Notes: generated from the letters alone by a model not told the origin. A DNA stretch of 58,715 bases from Bacillota bacterium (GCA_023443285.1 JAEZVB010000014.1:1-58715); one strand, 5' to 3'; numbered from the stretch's first letter, positions 17,414 to 27,179 are shown. Translations and numbers: made by a program.

Positions 17414-18427
17414 ATGAACACCAAAAAACTAATTGCCGGTGCCCTGTCCCTAATGCTGGCCGGTTCACTTATGGCTGGTTGCGGCGGGTCCAAAGAGGGA
17501 GACAAGAAAGCGGCTGAAGGCACCAAGTACACCTTCCGCCTGGCAGAAACGCATCCTGCCGACTATCCGACTACCATGGGTGACAAAAAATTTGCCGAAC
17601 TTGTTAACGAACGTACCAAGGGCCGTATTAAAATTGAAGTATTCCCATCCTCACAGCTGGGTGAAGAAAAAGCTGTTATTGAGCAAGTACAGCTTGGCGC
17701 AATCGAGTTTACCCGCGTAAGCTCTTCCCCGCTGGCTGAATTCAACAAAGCTTTTGGCGTATTCTCACTGCCATATATCTTCGATAATGATGCTCATATG
17801 TGGAAATTCTTAAACAGCGATGCCGGTAATAAAATGCTGGATGGTTTGGAAAAGTCCAAAATGAAAGGCTTGGCTTACTACACCTCCGGTTCCCGTAACT
17901 TCTACACCAAAAATCCTGTAACTAAAGTGGAAGATCTGAAAGGCATGAAGATCCGTGTTCAGCAGAACAAAATCAATATGGATTTGATTAGCTCCCTGGG
18001 AGCCAGTGCCACTCCGATGCCTTATGGCGAAGTATACAGCGGTCTACAAACCGGTGTAATCGACGGTGCTGAAAACAATCCGCCTAGCTATTTGACTGCT
18101 AACCATTATCAAGCAGTTAAAAACTTCATTCTTGACGGTCACCAGCGTGTGCCGGAAGTACTGTTAATTAGCAAAGTAACCTGGGATAAGCTGTCTGAAG
18201 AAGATCGCAAAATCATTAAACAAGCCGCTATCGATTCTGTTGCAACTCAACGTGAATTGTGGGGGAAATTTGAAAAAGAATCTATGGATAAACTTAAAAC
18301 CAATGGCGTAGTTGTAACTGAGGTAAATGATGTTAAACCTTGGCAGGCCGCTGTTAAACCTGTTATTGACAAACATGGTGCCGATTACAAAGACGAATTG
18401 TCTGCTATTGATCAAGCTCGTAAATAA
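17414..18427 (+). CDS. dctP: TRAP substrate-binding lipoprotein (DctP family)
   Basis: Protein of 337 residues with a lipoprotein signal peptide (lipobox LMAGC, Cys23), so the mature protein is anchored outside the membrane and brings substrate to DctQM. The DctP fold is indicated by RLAETHPADYP at the start, the GMKIRVQQNK segment with the Arg that binds the substrate carboxylate, and TGVIDGAENNP. ATG follows GAGGGGGAT. It is the last gene of the TRAP unit and is followed by a strong terminator. Its sequence is of the class used for sugar acids such as galacturonate and glucuronate, but I cannot fix the ligand. Confidence 0.93.
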   Translation: MNTKKLIAGALSLMLAGSLMAGCGGSKEGDKKAAEGTKYTFRLAETHPADYPTTMGDKKFAELVNERTKGRIKIEVFPSSQLGEEKAVIEQVQLGAIEFTRVSSSPLAEFNKAFGVFSLPYIFDNDAHMWKFLNSDAGNKMLDGLEKSKMKGLAYYTSGSRNFYTKNPVTKVEDLKGMKIRVQQNKINMDLISSLGASATPMPYGEVYSGLQTGVIDGAENNPPSYLTANHYQAVKNFILDGHQRVPEVLLISKVTWDKLSEEDRKIIKQAAIDSVATQRELWGKFEKESMDKLKTNGVVVTEVNDVKPWQAAVKPVIDKHGADYKDELSAIDQARK

Positions 18428-18440
18428 GAGTTAGTAAAAT

Positions 18441-18470
18441 AAAAGGAGATGCCGGTCGGCATCTCTTTTT
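18441..18470 (+). terminator. Intrinsic terminator of the TRAP operon
   Basis: AAAAGGAGATGCCG pairs with CGGCATCTC plus the T-run across a GT loop. It lies 14 bases past the dctP stop. Confidence 0.9.
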
Positions 18471-18488
18471 ATTTTATAGTATTGGAGG

Positions 18489-21400
18489 TTACTTGGCAGA
18501 TATTTCATAGGGCAGTAAAAACCAGATGGTAGTGCCGGTTTCTAAGCTGCTAATGATATGGAGGGGCTGATTGTAATCAAGTTCTAGACGACGGCGGACA
18601 TTATGAAGGCCGATGCCAGCCACACCCTCAGAGCCATCTTGCAGTTCCTGCAGGCGTTCAGGAGTCATACCGGCGCCATTATCAGTTACGGTAACTTTGA
18701 TACCTTGCTGCAGATTTTCAATATGGATGCCGACACGGCCGCCCTGCTTTTTTTCGCGGATGCCGTGTTTGACAGCATTTTCAACCAAAGGTTCGATTAA
18801 TAGTGGAGAAAGGGGATACGAAAGCGGAGCATTGCACTGAATCTCATAGTCCAGGAACTCGCCAAAACGGGCTTTTTCAATTGTAAGGTAGGAACGGACA
18901 ACGGCCAATTCTTCGCCTAATGTGATGTAACGGTCAGTAGTGCTGTAGTGCAGGCGATTACTGATAAATTGGCTGAATTCGCCGATCAAATCATAGGCTT
19001 GCTGGGGGTTAGTAAGGCAAAAGCCCATGATGGTATTGAGGACATTATAGAAAAAATGGGGTTTTATCTGGGTAAGAAGCAGATCACGCTGGTTGTTGAC
19101 TGTCTGCCGGAGCGATTTTTTCATAAGTAACAAGGCTGAAATACGAGCAAGCAGTTCGCATTTGTCAAATGGTTTGGCCAGGTAGTCATTGGCACCTGTT
19201 TCAAGAGCCCGGGCGATGTCATCAGGCTTGTTTCTGACAGTAAGGATGAGTACCGGCAGTTCAACCGGAGTAAAGCGTTGGCGAATGTGTCGGCAAACTT
19301 CATAGCCGGAAAGGTCTGGCATCATGAGATCTAAAATAACCAGGTCATAATTTGATTGAGCTAGTTTTTCAAGCGCGTCACGACCGTTAGCTGCTTTGGT
19401 AATCCGGTAGGGTTTCTGCTGCAGGTGGTTTTCCAGGATGGTAAGGTTGATAGATTCATCATCAACAATAAGGATGTTATCCTGGGATGCGGTTGTGGCC
19501 GATACATTTTTTACACTAGGGAAATCCATAGGCTGCTTGGACCCACTTGGCGAAGCGTCCTGGTGATTGCCGACAGGCATGGTGAAGGAAAAGATAGAAC
19601 CGACATTTTCCCGGGATTTAACCCAAATTGTTCCGCCATGCAGTTCAATCAATGTTTTGCTGATGCTTAGTCCCAATCCGGAACCTTTATTCTGCAAATC
19701 AGTTTCTTTGCTAGCTTGCATATAGGGAATGAAGATGGCAGTTTGCTGTGCTTCGGGTATGCCCCGGCCGGTGTCGGCGACATGCACAGTGACAAAGGAA
19801 CCGCTTACCATTGCGGATATTCTAATTTGGCCGGCAGGCGTATATTTGACGGCATTTTCAATTAAATTATGAAGAATTTGCTGTAATTTGGTTTCATCGG
19901 CATAAACGGTAAGTGCAGGAGCGACCTCATTGACAAAAGTCAGTTGCTTGTTTTCTACCAGTATCCGGCAGGCGGCGATGATGAGTTCGACAGAGGTATT
20001 AAGATTGAGGTTTTGGGGGTGCAGGGTAACATCGCGGTGTTTGAGTTTGATAAAGTCCTGAATGTCGGTTACCAGATTGACCAAACGCCGATTGATGAAC
20101 ATCGCCGTAGTGATGGCTTGGTGTTCAGCGGCCGATAAGCGGGCAGCGGCGCTTTCTTTAACACTTTCCAAAAAACCGTTAATGCCGTGAACAGGTGTAA
20201 GCAGTTCGTGAGAAGCTTCGGCTAAGAAGTCATCCTTGAGTTTATTTAGAGCAGCAAGCTTTTGGTTAAGGTTTTCAACGGCAGCAAAGGCGGCGATAAA
20301 CCGCCGCAGCACCAAGACGGCCTGAATTCCGGTCAGGACAAGCACACCTAGTGAGTACAGGTTGCCTGTTTGGATAAGGTCGGTGTAATAGATTAAGTCA
20401 TGAATAATTGCCGCAATCAGGCTGATTTGACCAATAAGCAGCAGTCGGGCTTCGTGGTTTTTCTGCCAGGAGGCTCTGAGGATAACTGCTAGTAAATAGA
20501 ACAGCAGCGCGGTAATAAATAGTTGATTGATGGGCAGAATGCTGGTGAAGAGCAGAACCGGGGCAAATACAATCACTGCCAACTGGAGCAGGGCGGCAAT
20601 AGACAGACCATGGATCAGCCAGCCAGGTATTTTGCCAGGCAGCAGTGCATGGACAAACCAAGCGTAGAGTACAAGAGTAAACATAGTCATATATTCCAGA
20701 CGCAAAATGAAGGATTCAGGCAAAGCGGGGAAAAGCTGCAGCAAGATGACGGTGTCGGTGGTTATTTCCCGCAGGGAAATAGACAGGACAAACAAGGCAA
20801 AGTACCTCGCTGTTTTTTCCGAGCGGCGGATCAGATAGAAAAAGCTATAGAATAGCCCGAGCGCGATCATAAAGCCAAAAGTAAAGAGATTAACAGCAAC
20901 AGAAAGATTGTATTGCCGTTCTAGCGTATCCCTGTCGCCGAGCGTGATGGAACGCCGGGGGCCGCCTTTGTTGTGCAGGTAGTTGGATACCTGCATAACC
21001 AGTTCAATGCGGCCGCCGTGAGAGTCAAGGAAAATGACTTTGTCGTGAAAATGAGCTACGGCAGTATCTGCGCTCTCCGATACGACCCCTTCCTGAGAAA
21101 GCAGGCGACCATTTATCCACAATTTATGAGCCGTACGCGGAGCAGAAAATTTAAGTGCCAGCGGATGGCTGACTGGCGGAGCGTGAATAATTAGCCGGTA
21201 GGTGGCGTAGCCTGAGCCGTTTTCTGCTGCTGGCATATAACTATTCCAGGGGCCGGGGACATTAACTAGGTCATGGGGAAAAGTCGTTGTCGCAAAGTCG
21301 GCAGGCGTGAGGAGATTTTGCGGGTAGAACTCCCATTGACCATCAAGCTTAACCAGGGTAGTATCCTGCCAGTCAATAGCTTCAAGGTTCATAATGCCAG

Positions 21401-21524
21401 CAATAGCGCCAGGCGGTTGGTAAGCCTGCTCTTGATTGTTGGTTGGTGATATAGCTGATGCCGATACCTGCAATAGGCAAAGCAGGCTAACGGTAAACAG
21501 AACGTAATAAACTGGTCTTTTCAT
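18489..21524 (-). CDS. 7TMR-DISM hybrid kinase: HisKA kinase, receiver and LytS-type kinase in one chain
   Basis: Very large membrane sensor of 1011 residues. Order: signal peptide, an extracellular jelly-roll domain (about 45-200), a seven-transmembrane DISM region (about 208-410), a HisKA/HATPase kinase with phospho-His439 (EASHELLTPVHG) and G boxes ADTGRGIP and GSGLGLS, a receiver with Asp732 (LVILDLMMPD), then a second kinase of the LytS/YesM type with His823 (QIKPHFFYNVLN) and its own ATPase domain (about 900-1005). ATG follows TAGGAGAC. Such a chain could run an internal phosphorelay ending in the second kinase, which should phosphorylate the LytTR regulator encoded divergently. It is convergent with the hexuronate/TRAP operon and may control it, but that is inference. 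Confidence 0.9.
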   Translation of the reverse strand: MKRPVYYVLFTVSLLCLLQVSASAISPTNNQEQAYQPPGAIAGIMNLEAIDWQDTTLVKLDGQWEFYPQNLLTPADFATTTFPHDLVNVPGPWNSYMPAAENGSGYATYRLIIHAPPVSHPLALKFSAPRTAHKLWINGRLLSQEGVVSESADTAVAHFHDKVIFLDSHGGRIELVMQVSNYLHNKGGPRRSITLGDRDTLERQYNLSVAVNLFTFGFMIALGLFYSFFYLIRRSEKTARYFALFVLSISLREITTDTVILLQLFPALPESFILRLEYMTMFTLVLYAWFVHALLPGKIPGWLIHGLSIAALLQLAVIVFAPVLLFTSILPINQLFITALLFYLLAVILRASWQKNHEARLLLIGQISLIAAIIHDLIYYTDLIQTGNLYSLGVLVLTGIQAVLVLRRFIAAFAAVENLNQKLAALNKLKDDFLAEASHELLTPVHGINGFLESVKESAAARLSAAEHQAITTAMFINRRLVNLVTDIQDFIKLKHRDVTLHPQNLNLNTSVELIIAACRILVENKQLTFVNEVAPALTVYADETKLQQILHNLIENAVKYTPAGQIRISAMVSGSFVTVHVADTGRGIPEAQQTAIFIPYMQASKETDLQNKGSGLGLSISKTLIELHGGTIWVKSRENVGSIFSFTMPVGNHQDASPSGSKQPMDFPSVKNVSATTASQDNILIVDDESINLTILENHLQQKPYRITKAANGRDALEKLAQSNYDLVILDLMMPDLSGYEVCRHIRQRFTPVELPVLILTVRNKPDDIARALETGANDYLAKPFDKCELLARISALLLMKKSLRQTVNNQRDLLLTQIKPHFFYNVLNTIMGFCLTNPQQAYDLIGEFSQFISNRLHYSTTDRYITLGEELAVVRSYLTIEKARFGEFLDYEIQCNAPLSYPLSPLLIEPLVENAVKHGIREKKQGGRVGIHIENLQQGIKVTVTDNGAGMTPERLQELQDGSEGVAGIGLHNVRRRLELDYNQPLHIISSLETGTTIWFLLPYEISAK

Positions 21525-21546
21525 GATAGTCTCCTAAGTGCAGCAG

Positions 21547-21582
21547 AATATGTTAAAATTTTCGCCGTACCAATAACATATT
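21547..21582. promoter_or_regulatory. Inverted repeat between divergent kinase and LytTR genes
   Basis: AATATGTTA (21547-21555) and TAACATATT (21574-21582) form an inverted repeat with an 18-base spacer; flanking CAG/CTG extend the symmetry with one base offset. Location between divergent regulatory genes suggests an operator. Confidence 0.45.
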
Positions 21583-21720
21583 CCTGGTATTGAGATGGAT
21601 AATATGGGAAATAGCAGTAAAAAAACCAAATTTAGGTTAAATAAAAGGAAAAAGAACAGATGTGGCGTATTTTATTTTAAAATAGATTCGACGCGGGACA
21701 ATTCAAAGGAGACAGACGCA

Positions 21721-22455
21721 GTGATTAAAACCTTTTTGGTAGACGACGAACCAATGGCATTAGCTAATTTGAACTATGTATTGATGCAGTTTCCGGCGTT
21801 CCAGGTAGTAGGAAGCGCTACCGTGCCTGAAGATGCTTTGGAATTTTGCATTAACAACGAAGTAGATGTTGTTTTCATTGATGTAGAAATGCCACGCATG
21901 AAAGGTACAGAACTGATAGTCAAACTGCGCGAAAGCAAAGAGGACATTATTATTATTTTTGTTACAGCTTACCGCGACTATGCTGTTAAAGCCTTTGAAG
22001 CTAATGCGCAGGACTATTTATTAAAGCCGGTTACTAAAGAACGCATGGCAATCACTGTGGAAAAGATTGAATCTCAGCTTAGCTTGCAGCAACACTCTGC
22101 GCCAACTGAGTCAACCAGGTTGGCAATCGATGATTTGATTCCCGGCAAAGAGGCCGGCCGGATTTACTTGCTAAAACTTGAGGATGTTTTATACTTTACC
22201 GCTGAGAGCAGGCATGTTACGGCCGTAACTTTGGAGGGCTGCTATAGGCTGCAGAATAGCCTTTCCCACTGGGAAAGCTGCTTGCCGGAACAATTTTTTC
22301 GTTGTCATAACGCCTATATTGTGAATCTGAGTAAGATCGAATATATAGCGCCGTTCTTCAAGAGCGCTTACTCCATTAAAATTATTGGCAGCAACGAAAC
22401 CGTCCCGGTTAGCCGTACCTTTGCCAAAAGTCTGAGAGCGCGTGTGCGGCTATAA
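21721..22455 (+). CDS. LytTR-family response regulator
   Basis: Protein of 244 residues: receiver domain (about 1-120) with phospho-Asp54 (VVFIDVEMP) and Lys in LLKPV, and a C-terminal LytTR DNA-binding domain (about 140-240: VLYFTAESRHV, FFRCHNAYIVNLSKI). GTG 21721 has AAAGGAG 8 bases upstream. The frame is open further left, but that stretch is Lys/Arg/Asn-rich and looks like a leader rather than protein. It is divergent from the giant hybrid kinase, whose LytS-type second kinase module is the classical partner of LytTR regulators, so the two very likely form one signalling pair. LytTR proteins bind paired imperfect direct repeats upstream of target promoters; targets are unknown here. Confidence 0.92.
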   Translation: MIKTFLVDDEPMALANLNYVLMQFPAFQVVGSATVPEDALEFCINNEVDVVFIDVEMPRMKGTELIVKLRESKEDIIIIFVTAYRDYAVKAFEANAQDYLLKPVTKERMAITVEKIESQLSLQQHSAPTESTRLAIDDLIPGKEAGRIYLLKLEDVLYFTAESRHVTAVTLEGCYRLQNSLSHWESCLPEQFFRCHNAYIVNLSKIEYIAPFFKSAYSIKIIGSNETVPVSRTFAKSLRARVRL

Positions 22456-22605
22456 ATAAATACTTCTTAGTCATTGCGAGACCCAAATAGTATTAAAAAA
22501 GTACAAGTTATTACCGAAAATGCTCCGCTTATGGCAATTTTGTTTTATAGAAATTGTTTTTAGTATATAGTTAACTATAGGTCGTTATAATTTGGAGGGT
22601 TAGTA

Positions 22606-23148
22606 ATGATGAAGAATTGCAAACAATTTTTATGTAAAAATGTGCCTGGAGTAGTAATGGGTTTGTTATTAGTTGCAGGAATTTTCTATTTTCCGGCAAT
22701 AGGGTATGCTTATAACTACCAAAATAGCGAGTATAAGTTTGAAATCTCGATGCCGGAAAAACCAACACAGACCGAGGTGGTAGACAATGGTATTGCCTTG
22801 GATTTATCGCAGGGAAACGAAGAATATCCTATTTGGCTGATTCAACAGGATAAAAAGAATTGTTTTATTGATCCAACCACATTGCCCCAAAGTAAACAAC
22901 AGGAATATTTCGACAGCATAAGCAAAGAGAATTATGGTGCTGCTAAATTCCAGAAGGCAGACATCATCAAAGTGGGAAAATATAATGGTACCTTACTTGT
23001 TAATAAAGAAGGTCAGGAAATGATGGCAATAGCCATGTTTAAAGCCGACAAAGAAAATTACATTGTTACGTTGGTAACAACCGAAAACCGCTTCGATCAG
23101 GATTTTAAAAGTTACCAGCAATATCTGGCAACGTTTAGCGAATTCTAG
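22606..23148 (+). CDS. Secreted or membrane-anchored hypothetical protein
   Basis: Protein of 180 residues that I do not recognise. A hydrophobic N-terminal segment (about 13-35, ending near IGYAYNY) is a probable signal peptide, followed by a small soluble domain beginning YKFEISMPEKP and ending in a helix (FKSYQQYLATFSEF). This pattern, a strand-rich domain starting with a short proline-containing strand, resembles PsbP/DUF1795-like small secreted proteins, but only loosely. ATG follows GGAGGGT, with a second ATG as the next codon. It stands alone between the LytTR regulator and a hairpin terminator. Confidence 0.6.
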   Translation: MMKNCKQFLCKNVPGVVMGLLLVAGIFYFPAIGYAYNYQNSEYKFEISMPEKPTQTEVVDNGIALDLSQGNEEYPIWLIQQDKKNCFIDPTTLPQSKQQEYFDSISKENYGAAKFQKADIIKVGKYNGTLLVNKEGQEMMAIAMFKADKENYIVTLVTTENRFDQDFKSYQQYLATFSEF

Positions 23149-23193
23149 TTGATAGATTTTTAAATGGCAAACAGTACTATTACAAAAATTATG

Positions 23194-23220
23194 AGGAGAG
23201 AGGCCGTTAGGCCGCTCTCC
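23194..23220 (+). terminator. Hairpin terminator
   Basis: GGAGAGAGGCC pairs with GGCCGCTCTCC across GTTA (one A-G mismatch), followed by TTTCGT. Confidence 0.75.
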
Positions 23221-23271
23221 TTTCGTGTTCATGGCAGGATATAAAAATCTTATCGCGAATAATTATTAGTT

Positions 23272-25119
23272 ATGAAAAAGTCATTACTTAAATTTATTAG
23301 TGAAACCATATGGTTTAAGGACCAATTGCTTACAGCCAAGTTATTTACCTTTTCCGCCATATTGGTTATTATTCCGATGATTGTTGTCGGGGTGATTTCG
23401 TATTATCGTTCTTCGACCATTGTCGAAAGCGAAGCTAAAAATTACAGCTGGCAAATTAATGAACAGGTAAAAACGCAAATTGAGTATTATTTGCGTGATG
23501 TGGAAATAAATTCACTCAAGATTCTTAACGACCATGACATGGTTAATTTTTTGAAATCTGCTGATATGGATAGCATTACTCAAAAAAAACTAGAGAATTC
23601 TGTACGCGAACTGTTAGAGAATACGGCCTATTCCCGCTCCGATATTTCCTGTGTGGCTCTTATTATCGATAATCTTGATGTTATTGACAGTTTGGGTTTT
23701 CGCAGTCCGTATCCTGTGGGCGGATTGGAGAAAGAATACTGGTATGAATCTGTGCCCACAAATGGTAACTCTATGCTTGTTAGTCGGATGATCAAACTGG
23801 GTGACACACAGGAACCGGTGATTACGATCGCCAGGCGGATTTATAGCCCGAGTACGTTGGAGCCTATCGGCATGCTCATTATTGATGTAAACTTCCGACG
23901 TATTCAGGATATTGCTGATAAAGTCAATGCAATTGGCAAAAGCTCGTTTTATATCCTGGATGCCGAAGGTCATTATGTATACCATCCGGACAGTGCCCGT
24001 ATTGGACGCAAGTCGGATATTATTAATTTAGACAGTATTCTTTCGTTACAGGATAATTCTTATATATCAGAACAAGATCAGGTAGTCATTTTGAACCATT
24101 CCTCTGCTCTAGGCTGGCGCTTTGTTAGTGCTATTCCCCGGGATGAGCTGTTTAAGGGAAGCGCACACATTGGCTTTACCATCTTCTGGACAGTAGTCAT
24201 AACCCTGTGTATTGCCTATGTACTGGGCGTTAGTTTTGCCAGTACGCTAATCAGACCCATCCGCCGGTTGCAGCGATTTATGAAAAATGTGCAGGTGGGT
24301 GATTTTTCCCGGCGAGTGCCGGTAGAGTCAAGTGATGAAATTGGTCAGTTAACCAATGGGTTTAACAATATGGTGGAAAAGTTGTCTGAACTGATGGAGG
24401 AGGTTTATTTCTCAAAATTACGGGAAACGGAAATGACCTTAGACCAAAAAGAGATGGAACTTAAAGTGCTGCAGTCCCAGATCAATCCCCATTTTCTTTG
24501 CAATTCGCTGGAAACTATTCGGGGGATGGCGCTGGAACAAAATATGGCTGATATTGCCGCTATGTCAGCCTCACTGGGCACGTTGCTGCGCTACAACCTA
24601 AAGACGGTCTCACCGACGGTGACTTTGCAAGAGGAAGTTAATTTCTGTACAGTTTATTTAAAAATCCAGCAATACCGATTTGATAAAAATGTTAAGTACT
24701 GTTTTAATATTCCAGAGTGGGCGCTTAATACTATGATTGTTAAGTTTTCATTGCAGCCATTAGTTGAGAACTGTTTTGTTCATAGTGTCGGCGCTGGTCC
24801 TGAACCAACCCGGATCACGATCTCGGCGTGCCAGGAGGCTGATAACCTGATTATCCGGGTAGCCGATACCGGGGTTGGGATGGCAGAGTGTGTACTAGAG
24901 CAAATTAAACAGAACTTAAGCAGTAACGATATTATTAACGATGGGACTCACATCGGCATTATTAACGTGCATCGCCGCATTATTAATCTGTTTGGTCCAG
25001 AATATGGTGTCACGGTGGATAGTATTCCCGGTATTGGGACAACTGTGCTAGTTAAGCTGCCACTTATACAGAAGGAAGGAGGGGGGGATCAGCATGTGCA
25101 CTATTCTTATCGTAGATGA
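23272..25119 (+). CDS. YesM-type sensor histidine kinase
   Basis: Membrane sensor of 615 residues: transmembrane helix (about 21-43), extracytoplasmic dCache-like domain (to about 295), second transmembrane helix (about 297-320), HAMP, and the His_kinase domain QSQINPHFLCNSLETIRG carrying the phospho-His, followed by an HATPase domain (LVENC, DTGVGM). YesM kinases pair with AraC-type YesN regulators, and the next gene is exactly that, overlapping by 26 bases. No good ribosome site is visible ahead of ATG 23272, so translation initiation may be weak. Many YesMN systems respond to sugars or sugar acids; the nearby TRAP and uxa genes are possible targets but not adjacent. Confidence 0.92.
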   Translation: MKKSLLKFISETIWFKDQLLTAKLFTFSAILVIIPMIVVGVISYYRSSTIVESEAKNYSWQINEQVKTQIEYYLRDVEINSLKILNDHDMVNFLKSADMDSITQKKLENSVRELLENTAYSRSDISCVALIIDNLDVIDSLGFRSPYPVGGLEKEYWYESVPTNGNSMLVSRMIKLGDTQEPVITIARRIYSPSTLEPIGMLIIDVNFRRIQDIADKVNAIGKSSFYILDAEGHYVYHPDSARIGRKSDIINLDSILSLQDNSYISEQDQVVILNHSSALGWRFVSAIPRDELFKGSAHIGFTIFWTVVITLCIAYVLGVSFASTLIRPIRRLQRFMKNVQVGDFSRRVPVESSDEIGQLTNGFNNMVEKLSELMEEVYFSKLRETEMTLDQKEMELKVLQSQINPHFLCNSLETIRGMALEQNMADIAAMSASLGTLLRYNLKTVSPTVTLQEEVNFCTVYLKIQQYRFDKNVKYCFNIPEWALNTMIVKFSLQPLVENCFVHSVGAGPEPTRITISACQEADNLIIRVADTGVGMAECVLEQIKQNLSSNDIINDGTHIGIINVHRRIINLFGPEYGVTVDSIPGIGTTVLVKLPLIQKEGGGDQHVHYSYRR

Positions 25120-25840
25120 TGAAAAATGGGTGCGATCAGCGCTAAAATGGACGGTGGAACAAACACAGCTGCCGGTAAACGTAGTGGGTGAATGCAGCAA
25201 CGGGCTGGAGGCGCTCGATTGGCTAAGAGATAATCCGGTGGATTTAGTGCTCGCCGATATTACGATGCCTGTTATGACTGGCCTCACCTTCCTGGAGCAG
25301 CTCAGACAGGAGGGCAATGAACAAGATGTCATTTTTATTACTGTTAATGAAGACTTTGGCTTGGTGCAGCAGGCACTCAGGGCAGGAGCCTTTGATTATT
25401 TGTTAAAGCCGGTCGAGACTGAGCAGCTGGCATCCTGCTTTAGTAAATGGCTACATCGCCAACAAAAGGTGCGCGACTTGCCAAAAGAAGGTGGGATCAG
25501 CATACCGCCGGAGCTATTATCACCTGTAGAGCAAGTCCTTAAATATATTGAGTCGCTGCCACCCGGGCAAGTAACACTTGCCAAAGCCGCTAAGCATGTT
25601 CATATGAATCCAAGTTATTTGAGCCAATTGTTCAAACAGCAACAAGGAACCAATTTCATTGATTATGTGACTAAAATTAGGCTGACAGAGGCAAAAAGGC
25701 TACTGACGGTCACGACACTTAGAATTTCGGAAATTGCTGAACGGCTGGGGTACTCGGACTTAGCGTATTTCACTACTATATTCAAAAAAAGTTGCCAGGT
25801 TACGCCTACAGAGTATCGGAAAACACATGGTCATCAATAG
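25094..25840 (+). CDS. YesN-type response regulator with AraC DNA-binding domain
   Basis: Protein of 248 residues: receiver (about 1-120) with phospho-Asp55 (LVLADITMP) and Lys in LLKPVE, and a C-terminal AraC helix-turn-helix pair (about 150-245) including AAKHVHMNPSYLSQLFK and IAERLGYSDLAYFTTIFKK. ATG follows a very strong GGAGGGGGG. It overlaps the YesM-type kinase and would be phosphorylated by it. The next gene, an MFS exporter, starts 23 bases later, so the exporter is probably in the same transcript and may be a target. Confidence 0.94.
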   Translation: MCTILIVDDEKWVRSALKWTVEQTQLPVNVVGECSNGLEALDWLRDNPVDLVLADITMPVMTGLTFLEQLRQEGNEQDVIFITVNEDFGLVQQALRAGAFDYLLKPVETEQLASCFSKWLHRQQKVRDLPKEGGISIPPELLSPVEQVLKYIESLPPGQVTLAKAAKHVHMNPSYLSQLFKQQQGTNFIDYVTKIRLTEAKRLLTVTTLRISEIAERLGYSDLAYFTTIFKKSCQVTPTEYRKTHGHQ

Positions 25841-25863
25841 CCCCAGATTGTGGAGGATAGAAT

Positions 25864-27108
25864 ATGACGGGAACCTTTCGGGCGCTTAGACATCGCAATT
25901 ATCGTTTATTCTACTTTGGTCATGGTCTGTCGCTCATTGGTACTTGGATGCAGCGGACAGCAACCGTTTGGTTGGTATATCGGCTGACCCAGTCGCCGGA
26001 AATACTTGGTACTGTTGATTTTTCTGGCCAAATTGTCGGAGTGGTGCTTATTCCGCTTGCCGGGGTATTCTTAGACCGCTGGAACAGATACCGGGTGATA
26101 CTGTGGACGCAGGTATTAAGTATGGTACAGGCACTGGTGCTGGCGGCGCTGGTGTTTGGCGGCATAATTACGGTATGGCATATTGTTGTGCTTAATATGT
26201 TGCTGGGGATAATTAATTCGTTCGATATGCCTGCCAGGCAGGCGTTTGTATCGCAAATTGTGGATGACAAGTCGGATTTACCTAATGCTATTGCGCTAAA
26301 TTCGGCTTTGTTTAATAGTGCCCGGATTATTGGACCTTCGGTGGCAGGACTGGCCATTGCCGTTTTTGGTGAAGGTTTGTGTTACTTGTTTAATGGCTTG
26401 AGCTATATTGCCATCATCGGAGCCTTGCTAGCCATAAAGTTGACTAGGCCGCAGCCCCCGGCAACTGACTCGGAAAATATCCTGACAGGCTTGAAAGAAG
26501 GTTTTGTTTATACCTATCAGTCACTGCCGATCCGGATGGTGCTCCTACTCTTGATGTTAGTAAGTTTAGTGGGTTTTCCTATTTTGCCGCTGATGCCGCT
26601 TTTTGCCGGACAAGTACTTCATGGCAGCGCAGAGACGCTAGGCTGGTTAATGGCAGCCTTTGGTTTGGGGGCGCTGGTGGGCACTGCTTTTTTAGCTTCC
26701 CGGAACAGTATAGTGGGTTTGGAAAAGGTTATAACAATAACGTCCATTACTTTTGCGCTGGGGTTGATCGCGTTTTCGCTGTCAACAACATTGTGGATTT
26801 CGCTGGCTATTGCCATTGTTATGGGGTTTGGCGTAATTGCCCAACTAGCTTCGACAAATACCATAGTGCAAACACTTGTTGAGGAGGATAAGCGCGGGCG
26901 GGTTATGAGCCTGTATGTTTTGTCTTTTGGTGGAACTGCGCCCATTGGCAGTCTGCTTGCCGGTCATCTGGCCGGCCTTATGGGAACTGCGCCTACCTTT
27001 ATCCTGGGTGGTGTGCTGGTATTGGCTGGTGCGGCATTTTTTGCGTGGCACTTACCGGCCTGGCGTCTGGAGGCGCACACAGCGCTTGGCGAAAAGGGAT
27101 TAATATAG
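25864..27108 (+). CDS. MFS exporter (EntS/MFS_3-like)
   Basis: Membrane protein of 414 residues with about twelve hydrophobic segments. The opening FRALRHRNYRLFYFGHGLSL and the DRWNRYRVILWTQ loop are typical of MFS_3 exporters related to EntS and multidrug efflux proteins. ATG follows GGAGGATAGA. It is co-directional and closely spaced with the YesM/YesN pair, so it may be induced by that system. Substrate unknown. Confidence 0.88.
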   Translation: MTGTFRALRHRNYRLFYFGHGLSLIGTWMQRTATVWLVYRLTQSPEILGTVDFSGQIVGVVLIPLAGVFLDRWNRYRVILWTQVLSMVQALVLAALVFGGIITVWHIVVLNMLLGIINSFDMPARQAFVSQIVDDKSDLPNAIALNSALFNSARIIGPSVAGLAIAVFGEGLCYLFNGLSYIAIIGALLAIKLTRPQPPATDSENILTGLKEGFVYTYQSLPIRMVLLLLMLVSLVGFPILPLMPLFAGQVLHGSAETLGWLMAAFGLGALVGTAFLASRNSIVGLEKVITITSITFALGLIAFSLSTTLWISLAIAIVMGFGVIAQLASTNTIVQTLVEEDKRGRVMSLYVLSFGGTAPIGSLLAGHLAGLMGTAPTFILGGVLVLAGAAFFAWHLPAWRLEAHTALGEKGLI

Positions 27109-27179
27109 GATTTTAATTGTAACGATACCACTTTCGTCTGCATATTATGTAACAAAGGCCGATGGAAGGAGGGATTTTG

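Noticed and set aside
21595..21720. N-terminal extension of the LytTR regulator
   Set aside because: It is Lys/Arg/Asn-rich, unlike the family, and the GTG at 21721 has its own strong AAAGGAG site right before a typical receiver start.
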